Positions 45,579 through 54,517 of a DNA stretch of 64,000 nt are shown here, in pieces. Where the stretch lies: contig NZ_JAGING010000001.1 in the NCBI RefSeq assembly GCF_017875835.1, forward strand, positions 1,488,001 to 1,552,000. Direction: 5' to 3'. The stretch's first letter is position 1, and each line of letters opens with the position of its first letter. The notes under the pieces are model-generated. The model saw only the letters and a program-made list of their open reading frames with translations. It was not told where the DNA came from and did not search any database. This DNA is from Psychrobacter sp. PL19. GTDB lineage: Bacteria > Pseudomonadota > Gammaproteobacteria > Pseudomonadales > Moraxellaceae. The position numbers were made by a program, and so were the translations under genes.

Positions 45579-46838
45579 CTAACTATCTGTGGTGGTTGTA
45601 CGCTGCTTGATAAGTGTCACCGCTTGATAAGGTAATATATCAGCGCCTAACACCGTGATATCAATATCTCGCTGGGCACACAGATATCGCAATAATGTCG
45701 TATCAGGGTGATCAGGGCTGGCAAGCAGCACGCGCTCAGGATCACGGCGTAATATTGCTCGGGTCGCCTCTGCAATAGTGGGCTTGATACGATTACGATT
45801 AGTAATCTGATAGCGCGAGGCGAGCATGTCGATTAAAACGGCAGTGAGGTAACGCGGCTTGTCAAAGACTGGCAAACGTTGCGGCGGCGTGATTAGTTGC
45901 AGCCTAGCTATATTGATATGCTCGATAAACTCAAGGCTATGATCAACATCTATTAATTTATCATAAAACACACTGCGATGTAGACCTGATTGCGGCGCGG
46001 TATATAAGCTACGTGAAATCAGTCCTGACACGGTACTGTTTAGTAAACCTGATGGAATAAGCCAATCCTCAGAACTGGCAGCAAGCCAAGCAACCCCAGC
46101 AGGATCAGCGAGCGTAAGCAGTGGAATCGTACCCACCCCTTGATGAAAGATATTGGTAAAGTTTGGATGTGTAGGCTCGCTAAAGGCCTCAAGGCTGTTA
46201 GCCAACTCTTGATAGATCGCACCTTTACCAGTCCAGCCATCGACAAATACAATCGGACTGTCTGGATAACGCTCTAGCAACAGTTGTAAGGCTTGGGGAT
46301 CTAAACCGCGATCACGAATGATGCTGATGCCATAATGGGCGCTTGGTAGCGAGTAGCGGCTATTAGCATCTGCTAATGCGCGTTGTAGCAATACTCCAAT
46401 CGGTAGGCCTGCTCGTACTAGGCTAACTAACACGAGTGGGCGTTCACTGTTAACTTTTTGATGAAAAATATGGTGCAGCGAATAAGTAAGATTAGCGATA
46501 TCAGTGGCAGTTCGTTGAGTACCTTGTGCTAATGCCTGCTCGTATAGCTGCTCATGCATGGCACTTGGTGCCTGTTCTAAAGTCAGCATATCTGAATAGT
46601 GGCGCTGACCACTCTGAATTAGCGCTTCTTTTTGCGTGACCGGTACATCAGCAACGGCGTCCTTATTAACGATATCTAATAGCACCGTGACATCGCTGGC
46701 AAGATAACTGCCCGAGCCATAGCTTACTAAAAGACGGCTTTTTAGCTCAGCGCCTTCCAACGCATCGTTACCTAACTCTTCTGCATTAGACTTATTTGTT
46801 ATCATATTAAATTTATTCGCGCTCATTATAATGGCCAT
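45579..46838 (-). CDS. StiP-family protein with PRTase-like and PELOTA domains
   Basis: This 419-residue protein has an N-terminal part with LLVSYGSGSYLASDV, LVSLVRAGLPIGVLLQRAL and VFVDGWTGKGAIYQE, a phosphoribosyltransferase-like PRPP loop. The C-terminal about 90 residues (TIAEATRAILRRDPERVLLASPDHPDTTLLRYL) resemble the PELOTA, L7Ae-like RNA-binding domain. StiP annotation as a cysteine protease exists in databases, but the PRTase reading fits the visible motifs better. It belongs to the Ter metabolite set and is preceded by the HAD gene by 26 bases. Confidence 0.82.
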   Translation of the reverse strand: MAIIMSANKFNMITNKSNAEELGNDALEGAELKSRLLVSYGSGSYLASDVTVLLDIVNKDAVADVPVTQKEALIQSGQRHYSDMLTLEQAPSAMHEQLYEQALAQGTQRTATDIANLTYSLHHIFHQKVNSERPLVLVSLVRAGLPIGVLLQRALADANSRYSLPSAHYGISIIRDRGLDPQALQLLLERYPDSPIVFVDGWTGKGAIYQELANSLEAFSEPTHPNFTNIFHQGVGTIPLLTLADPAGVAWLAASSEDWLIPSGLLNSTVSGLISRSLYTAPQSGLHRSVFYDKLIDVDHSLEFIEHINIARLQLITPPQRLPVFDKPRYLTAVLIDMLASRYQITNRNRIKPTIAEATRAILRRDPERVLLASPDHPDTTLLRYLCAQRDIDITVLGADILPYQAVTLIKQRTTTTDS

Positions 46839-46864
46839 GTCTATAGTTGAGAGTGACGTTACGC

Positions 46865-47677
46865 TTATAGTCTTGCATGTAATTGGCCATGACTGGGCAT
46901 ACCGTACCAGTCAAGTAACTGTAGAAAAGGTAAGTCCGCCAGACTATCGCCAAAGCCAAAACTGGGGCGTTGGCTGTCCAAACAGTTTTCTAATAGGAAC
47001 TGTACGGCATGGCGCTTATGAATGGCATGCGGTAGGATAGCTAAATTATTAGCATTCACGTGTACATAAAAGTACTGGTCGAATCCTGGCAATATCGTCG
47101 GTAGCTGCTGGGCTAAATCCGCCAATACTTGATGGTCTTTTTGCCTATGTTTAATGGCTAGGTAAATGGTCAGTTCAGTATCGTTAAAGCTATCAATATG
47201 CGCCGTGAATACTAAATCATCGCGAGAGCCTTCATAGTCATGCGTAATCAATCCAGCAAGTTGTTCTAACTGGTCTTGTAACGGGATAAGTTGCTCATAG
47301 ATATGCTGTTGCCATTCATCTAATAGCTCACCCTCAGCCGTTAATATTACCGCACCGTGGGTCAATACCTGCCAGCTATTAAAAGGTAGCTGCACTCGCT
47401 GTATCTCACTGCGATCACGAGCAGTGACTACAATCAGCTCAGTGCTGGCCAATAGCCAATTGAAAAATGTAGCTTGGCGCTGACTCATAAAACTCAATGG
47501 TTCGCCACTCTTGTTCACCGTCGCGCATACGAGTTGTTCTTTTTCGGCCGTCGGTAAGTGCCATGCATCGATCTTGCGTTGGGTTTGAAATAGGGTGTCG
47601 TCTAAATCCATTAGCGCATAGGGTTTGATGACAGTAGCATTGGGCTGAAAAAAAGCAGTAGTCATAGGGTTGTCCAT
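46865..47677 (-). CDS. HAD-family hydrolase of the Ter locus
   Basis: This 270-residue phosphatase-type protein has motif I DLDDTLF (nucleophile Asp near residue 24), motif II VVTARDRSE and motif IV FGFGDSLADLPF. It probably removes phosphate from a small sugar or nucleotide-like compound. A second in-frame ATG at 47665 could be the real start. It lies between the PRTase/TRSP and StiP genes, with 43 and 26 base gaps, so they form one operon. Confidence 0.85.
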   Translation of the reverse strand: MDNPMTTAFFQPNATVIKPYALMDLDDTLFQTQRKIDAWHLPTAEKEQLVCATVNKSGEPLSFMSQRQATFFNWLLASTELIVVTARDRSEIQRVQLPFNSWQVLTHGAVILTAEGELLDEWQQHIYEQLIPLQDQLEQLAGLITHDYEGSRDDLVFTAHIDSFNDTELTIYLAIKHRQKDHQVLADLAQQLPTILPGFDQYFYVHVNANNLAILPHAIHKRHAVQFLLENCLDSQRPSFGFGDSLADLPFLQLLDWYGMPSHGQLHARL

Positions 47678-47720
47678 AGGCGATGAAACTTAATTTTATA
47701 AAATGGTTTTATCAAATAGT

Positions 47721-49049
47721 TTAAGGCATAGGACCTATCACTAGCACGTTATCTAAATCTGTCCACAGGGCATCAACACTATTAATGGCTGTTTCCACGC
47801 ACAGTACAATCAAATCCCAGTCATTCGGGTTGACGTTATAGGCAAAGTTGGTCATACCCAGGCCATAATTATCAGTAAAACTTAACATGGTGGTAATTGC
47901 ACTGCCAGTGGCGATAGGCGAGCGAGTTAAGGCACTAAATTTAACCATTGCAGTAGCTTCAGAGCTTTTATTTCTTGCCTGGACTGCTGCTTCGTTTTCT
48001 AACCATTCAGCCAACAAGAACGGCAACCAAACAAACTCATTACTGCCTAATACCAATGTGCGCGGCGGTAATGAAACATCAGAAAAACTTTCCTGACCCT
48101 TAAAGTTAGTAAGCCTTTGCTGAAACTGAGTCAAATAATTGATAAAGCCAGCCGTGCTATCAAGAGTCGGGAAGCGCCCCCAGTTGCCAGTATCACCGAG
48201 CGGCTGACTGCCAGCTGCAGTGGTATCGACCGATGGCATGGTAATCGGTTCAGGGTTGGGCGCATCTGTCCATTGCCACGCACCAGATAGTAGGTGATGA
48301 CGATAAAAGTCGATATCTGGTAGGCGTTTTGACAGCGTATCGTCCATACCCGCTTGACCTAATGACCAATCTACCAAGGTCGTCAGATGCACCTGTGCTA
48401 ATTGTGACAGTCCTGCACTATATAAGGCGTTAACCACATTAATACAGGTGTTGCCAGTTGAGGCTTCATCATCAACCATTATCAAGGTTTTGCTGGCGAG
48501 TAACTGCTCTTGAGTGACTTGATCTGGACTCTGATAAATCAAATGTTGGCTGGCGTGGCTGTGGTCTTCGCTAAAGGTAGCCAGTAAAGTGTCTGCAGCA
48601 GCATTATTATCGTCATCGTGCTGCGTGTGACGGGTGGAGTTAAGCAATAAGGCGTTCGGATATCGCGTTTGTAACGCTTGATGGACGCCAGCGGACAATC
48701 CAACCGCAGTTTCCGCCATGCCAACCACGACAATGGGCTCAGGTAGATTGTTGGGTACTAATGCTGCTAAATCGGTGAAGGTGTTACGCATAATAGTGGG
48801 CGTAACTGGAATATGCCGCCCCAAAACCTTTGAGACAAACAGAAATGCCCGCTTTGGATTAATACGTTGGGCAAAACCAAGCAAGTCTTCTAATTGATAA
48901 GGCTGTTTGGCTGCATTAAAATTTTTACTATTAATCGAACGTTTGGTCGCAGTATTTATTTGATAGGTCAGTTCGAGCGTACCACGGGGTAGAGTGATGG
49001 TACGCTTATGGAAATTGTCAGTGCTAGCATCATTGTGAGTGTCAGTCAT
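47721..49049 (-). CDS. Phosphoribosyltransferase with TRSP domain
   Basis: This 442-residue protein is first in the minus-strand Ter metabolite set. The N-terminal PRTase domain has VVVGMAETAVGLSAGVH and the PRPP-binding loop TLIMVDDEASTGNTCINVV (near residue 190). The C-terminal TRSP domain shows its namesake in SALTRSPIATGS, then DNYGLGMTNFAYNV. It is proposed to attach ribose phosphate to a base or similar ligand. A hydrophilic loop with repeated Asp/Ala (about 143-155) lies between. Confidence 0.85.
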   Translation of the reverse strand: MTDTHNDASTDNFHKRTITLPRGTLELTYQINTATKRSINSKNFNAAKQPYQLEDLLGFAQRINPKRAFLFVSKVLGRHIPVTPTIMRNTFTDLAALVPNNLPEPIVVVGMAETAVGLSAGVHQALQTRYPNALLLNSTRHTQHDDDNNAAADTLLATFSEDHSHASQHLIYQSPDQVTQEQLLASKTLIMVDDEASTGNTCINVVNALYSAGLSQLAQVHLTTLVDWSLGQAGMDDTLSKRLPDIDFYRHHLLSGAWQWTDAPNPEPITMPSVDTTAAGSQPLGDTGNWGRFPTLDSTAGFINYLTQFQQRLTNFKGQESFSDVSLPPRTLVLGSNEFVWLPFLLAEWLENEAAVQARNKSSEATAMVKFSALTRSPIATGSAITTMLSFTDNYGLGMTNFAYNVNPNDWDLIVLCVETAINSVDALWTDLDNVLVIGPMP

Positions 49050-49692
49050 CGCTTAGATGTATCCCGTATTTTTACAAAGCTTTTGTATATTATTGTTGAT
49101 TGCCGCAAGTCTATCACAACCATAATGCTAGAATTTTTGTCTGGCTAAATTGACTTTAATAAATTAGAATCTCTTCTTTATTTTTTACTTATCCTAAACG
49201 AAGGTTATTAGGAAAGTGTATTAATCGCTACTATGGTAAACTTGTCGACCGCCGTTGATGGCTTTGTAGCTGTAGAGCGTGTTGAACACTTGATTATGAC
49301 ACTGACACTGACAGCGACTATTTCTCAGGCGCTTTCAAGGCAAACTATCTAGCTTAGTTATTCTAAGCGGCTTTTTTAAGCACAGTAGCGGCAAAAAAGT
49401 GTCTTGTCCCCAGCTATTTATAAAGAGAGACTGATGCTAAAACTGCCCCCTAATGTTTATAGGTAAAATGTGTATAAGCCGTGCGCTGCAAATCTAGCTA
49501 AGGCACTTGCATTATCTGCAATTTGCATCTTGTCTAGAACACAGCTTTGATTAACCAGCCGCAGTATCTGCTTGTGAATGTTCAACACGCTCTCATTGTT
49601 TCTTTCCAAAATAAGCAAGTTTAGAAAAAACAGCATCAATTTAAAAGCTATACCAAACCAAAAACTATATATCAAATCGGACATATCTACAT
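49050..49692. other. Divergent region between PRTase/TRSP and triple-RidA genes
   Basis: About 640 bases between divergent genes. It contains a GACACT-type short repeat near 49297-49316, and a weak hairpin with T run at 49350-49378 (CTTAG/CTAAG then TTTTTT). I see no convincing gene. Confidence 0.5.
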
Positions 49693-50958
49693 ATGAATAA
49701 TACCATCATAAAAGCATCAAGAAACACAGACAGTGCCCCAAAATTTTCACTATCAACCCAAACGGTGGCATTTTCTCATTATAATTATCTATCTGGCCAA
49801 TTACCTATTGATCCAAAAACCAATGAGGTGGTTGCAGGTGATATAACCGCACAAGCAACCCAGTGCTTGAATAACATTAAAACCATTATAGAGAGTATTG
49901 ACCATGTCATGAATGATGTCGTCAAAATAACTATATTTCTAAAAAATATTACCGATATTGCCGCTGTAGATGCTGTCTATGCTAACTTTTTCCAAAGCTA
50001 CCTGCCTACACGCACGGTTATAGCAGTAAGCGCGCTACCTATGGATAAAGCCTTGATCCAAGTAGATGCCATTATCTCAAACGGCGAAGGGACTCATCCG
50101 CAAGCACCTTGTGATCTGATAAAAGTAGCAAAGAACACCGATAATGCCCCAAAAAACTCCATATCGACCCAAACAGTGGCTTTTTCTCATTACAATAATA
50201 TCTCAGCACAACTGCCTGTCGACCCTAAGACCGGTAGTTTAGTTGCTGGCGGCGTAAAAGAGCAGACCGGACAATGCCTAAAAAACATTAAGGCCATTTT
50301 AGAGAGTATCGATGTGCCGTTTGATGATATTGTTAAAATAAATATCTTTTTGACCAACCTTGCAGATACTGACGCTGTAAACGAGGCTTACACTACCTTC
50401 TTCCCAGATTCGGCTATTGCTAGAACAGTGGGCTACACGCCTGCACGGACCCTTAGTGCCGCGTCAGCGTTACCGATGGATGCGTTAGTACAAATTGATG
50501 CTGTGGTCTCATATGGTGATGGCACACCTCCGCAAGCAGTTGAAGACAGACATGGCATCGTTATAAAAGCCAACAACACATCAAATGCACCAAAGAGTAA
50601 GCTTACGACCCAAACGGTGGCTTTCTCTCATTACAATCATCTCTCAGCTCAATTGCCTATCAACTCTGAATCAGGCAAGCTAGTGACAGGTGATATAGCT
50701 GCGCAGGCAACACAGTGCTTAGAGAATATCAAAGCTATTGTGAATAGTATTAATCATGACATGGACGATGTCGTTAAAATAAATATTCAACTTAAAAACA
50801 TTGCTGATATCGACGCGGTAGACGATATTTATACCACCTTCTTTAACAGTGACTTGCCTGCTAGAACCGTCATTGGCGTGTCAGCCATCCCCATGGATGC
50901 TTTGATACAAATTGATGCTGTGCTCTCTAATACTGAAGGTACGCCACCGACATTATAA
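49693..50958 (+). CDS. Single-chain protein of three RidA/YjgF domains
   Basis: This 421-residue protein consists of three homologous units: about residues 1-141, 142-284 and 287-421. Each has a variant of STQTVAFSHYN-xLSxQLP, the GDI-QAT-QCL-NIKxI segment and D-VKI-I-L-N. Ordinary RidA is about 130 residues and forms a trimer with active sites between subunits, so this gene encodes a tethered trimer. The RidA arginine is present in units 1 and 3 (LPTRTVI, LPARTVI); unit 2 has about eight extra residues there. Where E. coli RidA has IEIEA, all three have IQVDA or IQIDA. It sits alone, inside the Ter locus on the other strand. No ribosome site is obvious. Confidence 0.9.
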   Translation: MNNTIIKASRNTDSAPKFSLSTQTVAFSHYNYLSGQLPIDPKTNEVVAGDITAQATQCLNNIKTIIESIDHVMNDVVKITIFLKNITDIAAVDAVYANFFQSYLPTRTVIAVSALPMDKALIQVDAIISNGEGTHPQAPCDLIKVAKNTDNAPKNSISTQTVAFSHYNNISAQLPVDPKTGSLVAGGVKEQTGQCLKNIKAILESIDVPFDDIVKINIFLTNLADTDAVNEAYTTFFPDSAIARTVGYTPARTLSAASALPMDALVQIDAVVSYGDGTPPQAVEDRHGIVIKANNTSNAPKSKLTTQTVAFSHYNHLSAQLPINSESGKLVTGDIAAQATQCLENIKAIVNSINHDMDDVVKINIQLKNIADIDAVDDIYTTFFNSDLPARTVIGVSAIPMDALIQIDAVLSNTEGTPPTL

Positions 50959-51039
50959 TAGTCATTTAAGGGATTGAAAGCGACTCGTCGAGAGGATTAA
51001 TAAATAAGACTCATGATAGACGTTTTTGAGTAATCTAAT

Positions 51040-51079
51040 ATAAGGGTGCTAATGGCTTAAGCTACTAGCACCCTTATTT
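51040..51079. terminator. Bidirectional terminator between triple-RidA and ATP-grasp genes
   Basis: ATAAGGGTGCTA pairs with TAGCACCCTTAT around a 14-base loop. It suits the convergent pair. Confidence 0.8.
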
Positions 51080-51110
51080 ACGAGTACCCTTAGAAAGGCC
51101 AACTGCTGCT

Positions 51111-52418
51111 TTAGTCTAACTTTTCTTCTTCAATCTTTACACTCATGGTAACGGAGCGTACCTGACAGGGGGTAATTTGCTGAATGAGGTCCTGTAAATT
51201 AGGCTTAGCCGTCAAGCCTAGCCAGTATGCACATCCTACTTGGGTTAAATCCACACCACTATGGGCGGTGTAACCGATACCACCAGAGGGGCGACTGTTG
51301 ATTTCAAGGGCACGATGCTGCCCAGTATCATCGGCCTTAGTTTGGACACTAACAATACCATCACAGTCGAATGCTTTAATCAAGGGTATAACCACATCCA
51401 TCACGGCGTCATCATAGCCGATATGCTGAACTTTACCGGTCTTATGACGAGTCACGGCCGCGAGTACCTCACCGTACTCACATACCACGTCAATAGAATA
51501 TTCCTGACCTGCTAGAAAAGGCATTAACAACATCGGAATAGGCTGCTCTTGTACCATTTTACTACTGGTATAAGCGTGAATAAACTGCTCGGTACTTATT
51601 TTTTTATCTTCAGTAAAATATAAATGATCGAAGCTGTCATACTGCTCACCATCTTCTTTACCGGAGTCTAGTCGCCAGAATCCTTGGGCAAAAATACCAG
51701 TAACCGGTTTAACGCATAGCGGCTGATGGCCATGCTTAGCAAGTAGCGCTTTTAGCTCAGAGATATTATCAAAGCGCCAACATTCTGCTACTGGAATAGC
51801 TTGTGCCTGGCAGAGCTGCATAAAGGCGAACTTATCATCAATACATTCTAGGGCCGTGACACTAGTCGCCCCAGTTAATAAGCGAATACCTGCCGCGCTA
51901 AATGCATCACGCTGCGCTTCATAATCGATACCATTACGCCCTGTGAGCAATACTTTAGTATTGTTTTCTTTGGCCTGGTTTAACACAAATTGCCAACGTG
52001 GTAGCGCTATTTCAGGTGATATTGGTTGGTCGTCAATGCTGATACCATCAGTATCTATGTTGCCAGTATCTATATTGCTAGGGTTCACGTTGCTAGGGTC
52101 TACGTTGTCAGGACTTATAGTGCTAGCCGCTTTATTGACACTGGGCTCATAATAGACTTTATCAGCAAATTCAAAAATTTCTGGGCGGTTCTGCCGGTGC
52201 GAGGCGATGACGGTGATCGGAGTAGCGATGCTTGCTTTTAGTGTTTGTAGGCTTGCTAGCATATCACGCTGGCTTGACTGACCTTCAGCCAGCCAAACAG
52301 CTGACGGCACGTTATGATTGTTACTGTTATCAAGGTTGCTGCTATTACTAACGGGGTTATTCATGATGCTCTCAGCGCTATGGTTGGCTTTATTCGCAGT
52401 TGGATAATTAGATGTCAT
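51111..52418 (-). CDS. ATP-grasp protein of the Ter locus
   Basis: This 435-residue ATP-grasp ligase-like protein has KPVTGIFAQGFWRLD in the ATP-binding half, MPFLAGQEYSIDVVCEYGEVLA, and EINSRPSGGIGYTAHSG, the metal-binding end of the site. The N-terminus is Asn/Ser-rich, and a loop around residues 98-118 (DPSNVNPSNIDTGNID) comes from 15-base repeats. ATP-grasp enzymes are part of the proposed Ter nucleoside-like metabolite pathway. It is separated from the other pathway genes by the triple-RidA gene on the opposite strand. Confidence 0.85.
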   Translation of the reverse strand: MTSNYPTANKANHSAESIMNNPVSNSSNLDNSNNHNVPSAVWLAEGQSSQRDMLASLQTLKASIATPITVIASHRQNRPEIFEFADKVYYEPSVNKAASTISPDNVDPSNVNPSNIDTGNIDTDGISIDDQPISPEIALPRWQFVLNQAKENNTKVLLTGRNGIDYEAQRDAFSAAGIRLLTGATSVTALECIDDKFAFMQLCQAQAIPVAECWRFDNISELKALLAKHGHQPLCVKPVTGIFAQGFWRLDSGKEDGEQYDSFDHLYFTEDKKISTEQFIHAYTSSKMVQEQPIPMLLMPFLAGQEYSIDVVCEYGEVLAAVTRHKTGKVQHIGYDDAVMDVVIPLIKAFDCDGIVSVQTKADDTGQHRALEINSRPSGGIGYTAHSGVDLTQVGCAYWLGLTAKPNLQDLIQQITPCQVRSVTMSVKIEEEKLD

Positions 52419-52966
52419 GACTGTCTTAGTAGCGTAATAATTTTAGTAGAGTAGTGATTCTGCAATAATAATAGAATGATCAGTATTATTGATAAAATAT
52501 GATCATGCAGCAAGACTATTTTAAGTGATAGCATATTTTAAGTGATAGCATATTTTAAGTGATAGCATATTTTAAGTGATAGCATATTTTAAGCGATAGC
52601 ACATTAACTTAGACTACCGCTAATTGATACCACAGCCATTATATACAAATGTCGCGATATATAAATGCTTGTGTTATCAATGCATGTGATAAAACAATGC
52701 ATAGGGTTGGTGGGTCAATATTATCAGGGTGGCGATTCTTTAAGCTAACTTATTCTGCCACGGCCATCAAAAATGAGACTTGCTCAGCAACCCAGCCAGT
52801 ATCTAGCGCCATTCATGCTAATATACAGCGATAGCTAAGACCGTCATAATCGTATAGCAGTCACCCATACTATGCAGCCAAACCTATGCTAGTCTGACAC
52901 TGCTTTACGTGGTTTTTTTACATGACAGTTAGCGCGACCCATTATAATTAATCCTAAGGACACCTT
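52419..52966. other. Divergent promoter region, ATP-grasp gene and terA
   Basis: About 550 bases that contain the 17-bp array and no gene that I believe. TAAGGACACC is the terA ribosome site. Confidence 0.5.
52519..52603 (+). repeat. Five 17-bp tandem repeats between divergent Ter genes
   Basis: TTTTAAGTGATAGCATA repeats at 52519, 52536, 52553, 52570 and 52587, the last with three changes. It lies about 100 bases before the ATP-grasp start and 360 before terA. There are no spacers between units, so it is not a CRISPR. Confidence 0.92.
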
Positions 52967-54259
52967 ATGAGCCAAACTTTGATTGCTGGTGCGAATGCGC
53001 CTCTACCGAATGACAACATCAGCATCCGTATTGTGAGTCAAAATTCTATTGATTGTGTTGCTTATTGCTTGACCACTGATGGTCGTGTGCGCGGCGATGG
53101 TGATATGATTTTTTATGGGCAGACGCGCAGTGATGATGGTAGTTTGAGCTTTCGTGGCCATGACAGTGATGGATTCTTTGATATCAATTTGCCTGCACAA
53201 CCTGCAAACATTGAGAAGATTGCTTTGGCATTTTCTAGCGCGCAAACCTTAGCACAAGTTGGTGATGTTGATATTCAAGTTTTACAAGGCAATCAGGTAG
53301 TGCTTAGCTGTCAACTCAACGCTGCGGGCCGGACGGAAAAAGCCATCATCCTAGCAGAGTGCTACCGCCGACAAGGCAGTTGGAAGTTCCGCTTTATCGC
53401 CCAAGGCTTTAACGGTGGGTTGAAGCCCTTATCCGAACATTTCGGTGTTGAAATTGCGGATGAGGCTCCTGTTCCCGCTCAACCGTCAGCTAATCGCTCT
53501 TCAAGCAATAATCCGCCTGCGTCTATTAACACTCAAAGACCGATCAATACTCAAAAAGCGGGCAATTCAGGTCAAACCAGTACGCCACCACCAATACCAG
53601 CGACTAATGCTGCTGCAAAACCCGCTATTAATTTAAGCAAAATCACCTTAACTAAGAATCAATCGAGCATCAACCTAACCAAGCGTGATGATTTTGGTAA
53701 AATATCCGTCAATCTTAACTGGAATCAAGGTCCGAACATTGACAAGCAAGCACCCAAAAAGGGTTTATTAGGGGATTTGTTCAAACAACACAAGGCTGGC
53801 GGTATAGACCTTGATGTGGGGGCGATGATTCATCTCAAAAATGGAGAAAAAACCCTGATTCAAGCATTAGGAGATCGCTTTGGTAGCCTACAGTCAGCGC
53901 CTTACGTGTGCTTGCGTGGAGACGACAGAACAGGGCAGGTCAGCGATGGCGAGTGGCTTGATATCAATGGTAAGCAGTGGTCGCAAATTGAAGAAGTATT
54001 TATCTTTGCTTTCATCTATGAAGGTGCACCCAATTGGGCGGAGACCGATGGGGTAGTCACCATTCATGCGCCTGATCAGCCACCAATTGAGACCCGCTTG
54101 ACGGAAGGAACAGGTAATTTGCCGATGTGTGCCATTGCACGCTTAGTGAATCAACAGGGTAGTATCAACGTTGAGCGTATTAACCAATACTTTAAAGGTC
54201 ATCAAGAAATGGACAAAGCCTTTAATTGGGGCTTTAGCTGGAAACGTGGCCGCAAATAA
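52967..54259 (+). CDS. terA: TerA-like protein with two TerD-family domains
   Basis: This 430-residue protein has a first TerD-like domain at about residues 20-150 (DGRVRGDGDMIFYGQ, AIILAECYRRQGSWKFRFIAQGFNGGL). A Pro/Asn/Ser-rich linker at about 155-215 joins it to a second, diverged unit with KISVNLNWNQGP, GGIDLDVGAMI, FIFAFIYEGAPNW and FNWGFSWKRGRK. This layout fits TerA. TerD-family domains bind calcium; their cellular role in tellurite, phage and stress resistance is not settled. Single plus-strand gene, convergent with the terX-like gene; a MITE-like repeat follows at once. Confidence 0.85.
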   Translation: MSQTLIAGANAPLPNDNISIRIVSQNSIDCVAYCLTTDGRVRGDGDMIFYGQTRSDDGSLSFRGHDSDGFFDINLPAQPANIEKIALAFSSAQTLAQVGDVDIQVLQGNQVVLSCQLNAAGRTEKAIILAECYRRQGSWKFRFIAQGFNGGLKPLSEHFGVEIADEAPVPAQPSANRSSSNNPPASINTQRPINTQKAGNSGQTSTPPPIPATNAAAKPAINLSKITLTKNQSSINLTKRDDFGKISVNLNWNQGPNIDKQAPKKGLLGDLFKQHKAGGIDLDVGAMIHLKNGEKTLIQALGDRFGSLQSAPYVCLRGDDRTGQVSDGEWLDINGKQWSQIEEVFIFAFIYEGAPNWAETDGVVTIHAPDQPPIETRLTEGTGNLPMCAIARLVNQQGSINVERINQYFKGHQEMDKAFNWGFSWKRGRK

Positions 54260-54263
54260 TAGT

Positions 54264-54401
54264 TATAGTTAAAATACCTTAAAAACGCGACGGTACTGCT
54301 GGTATGAGCTTTTTGCAGCCTCTGTCTGCGTAGGCACAGCAAGCAAGAAAAACTTATGCCAGTAGTATGTTATGTATCGATATTACTGTTCATTGACTAT
54401 A
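54264..54401 (+). repeat. MITE-like palindromic repeat, copy D
   Basis: Fourth copy, ends intact (TATAGTTAAAATACC at left, TTCATTGACTATA at right). It begins 5 bases after the terA stop and lies between terA and a strong terminator. Inner arms CTGCTGGTATGAG and CTTATGCCAGTAG pair with two mismatches. Confidence 0.88.
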
Positions 54402-54432
54402 TAATGGCCACTGAACAAAAATGTTTAAACCA

Positions 54433-54478
54433 AAAAACCAGCCCCTCTATTATAAGATAATAGAGGGGCTGGTTTTTT
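54433..54478. terminator. Strong bidirectional terminator between terA and the TerD-family gene
   Basis: An 18-bp perfect stem (AACCAGCCCCTCTATTAT with ATAATAGAGGGGCTGGTT) and an AAG loop, flanked by A and T runs. One of the longest perfect stems in the window. Confidence 0.93.
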
Positions 54479-54517
54479 TAACTGAATAGTTTCAAGTTAG
54501 TTAAAACTCAAAATCAG

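Noticed and set aside
49457-49684. Minus-strand 75-codon frame upstream of the triple-RidA gene
   Set aside because: No ribosome site, odd composition and no recognisable domain; probably chance.
52519-52603. Possible CRISPR array
   Set aside because: The 17-bp units are directly adjacent with no spacers, and no cas genes are in the window.
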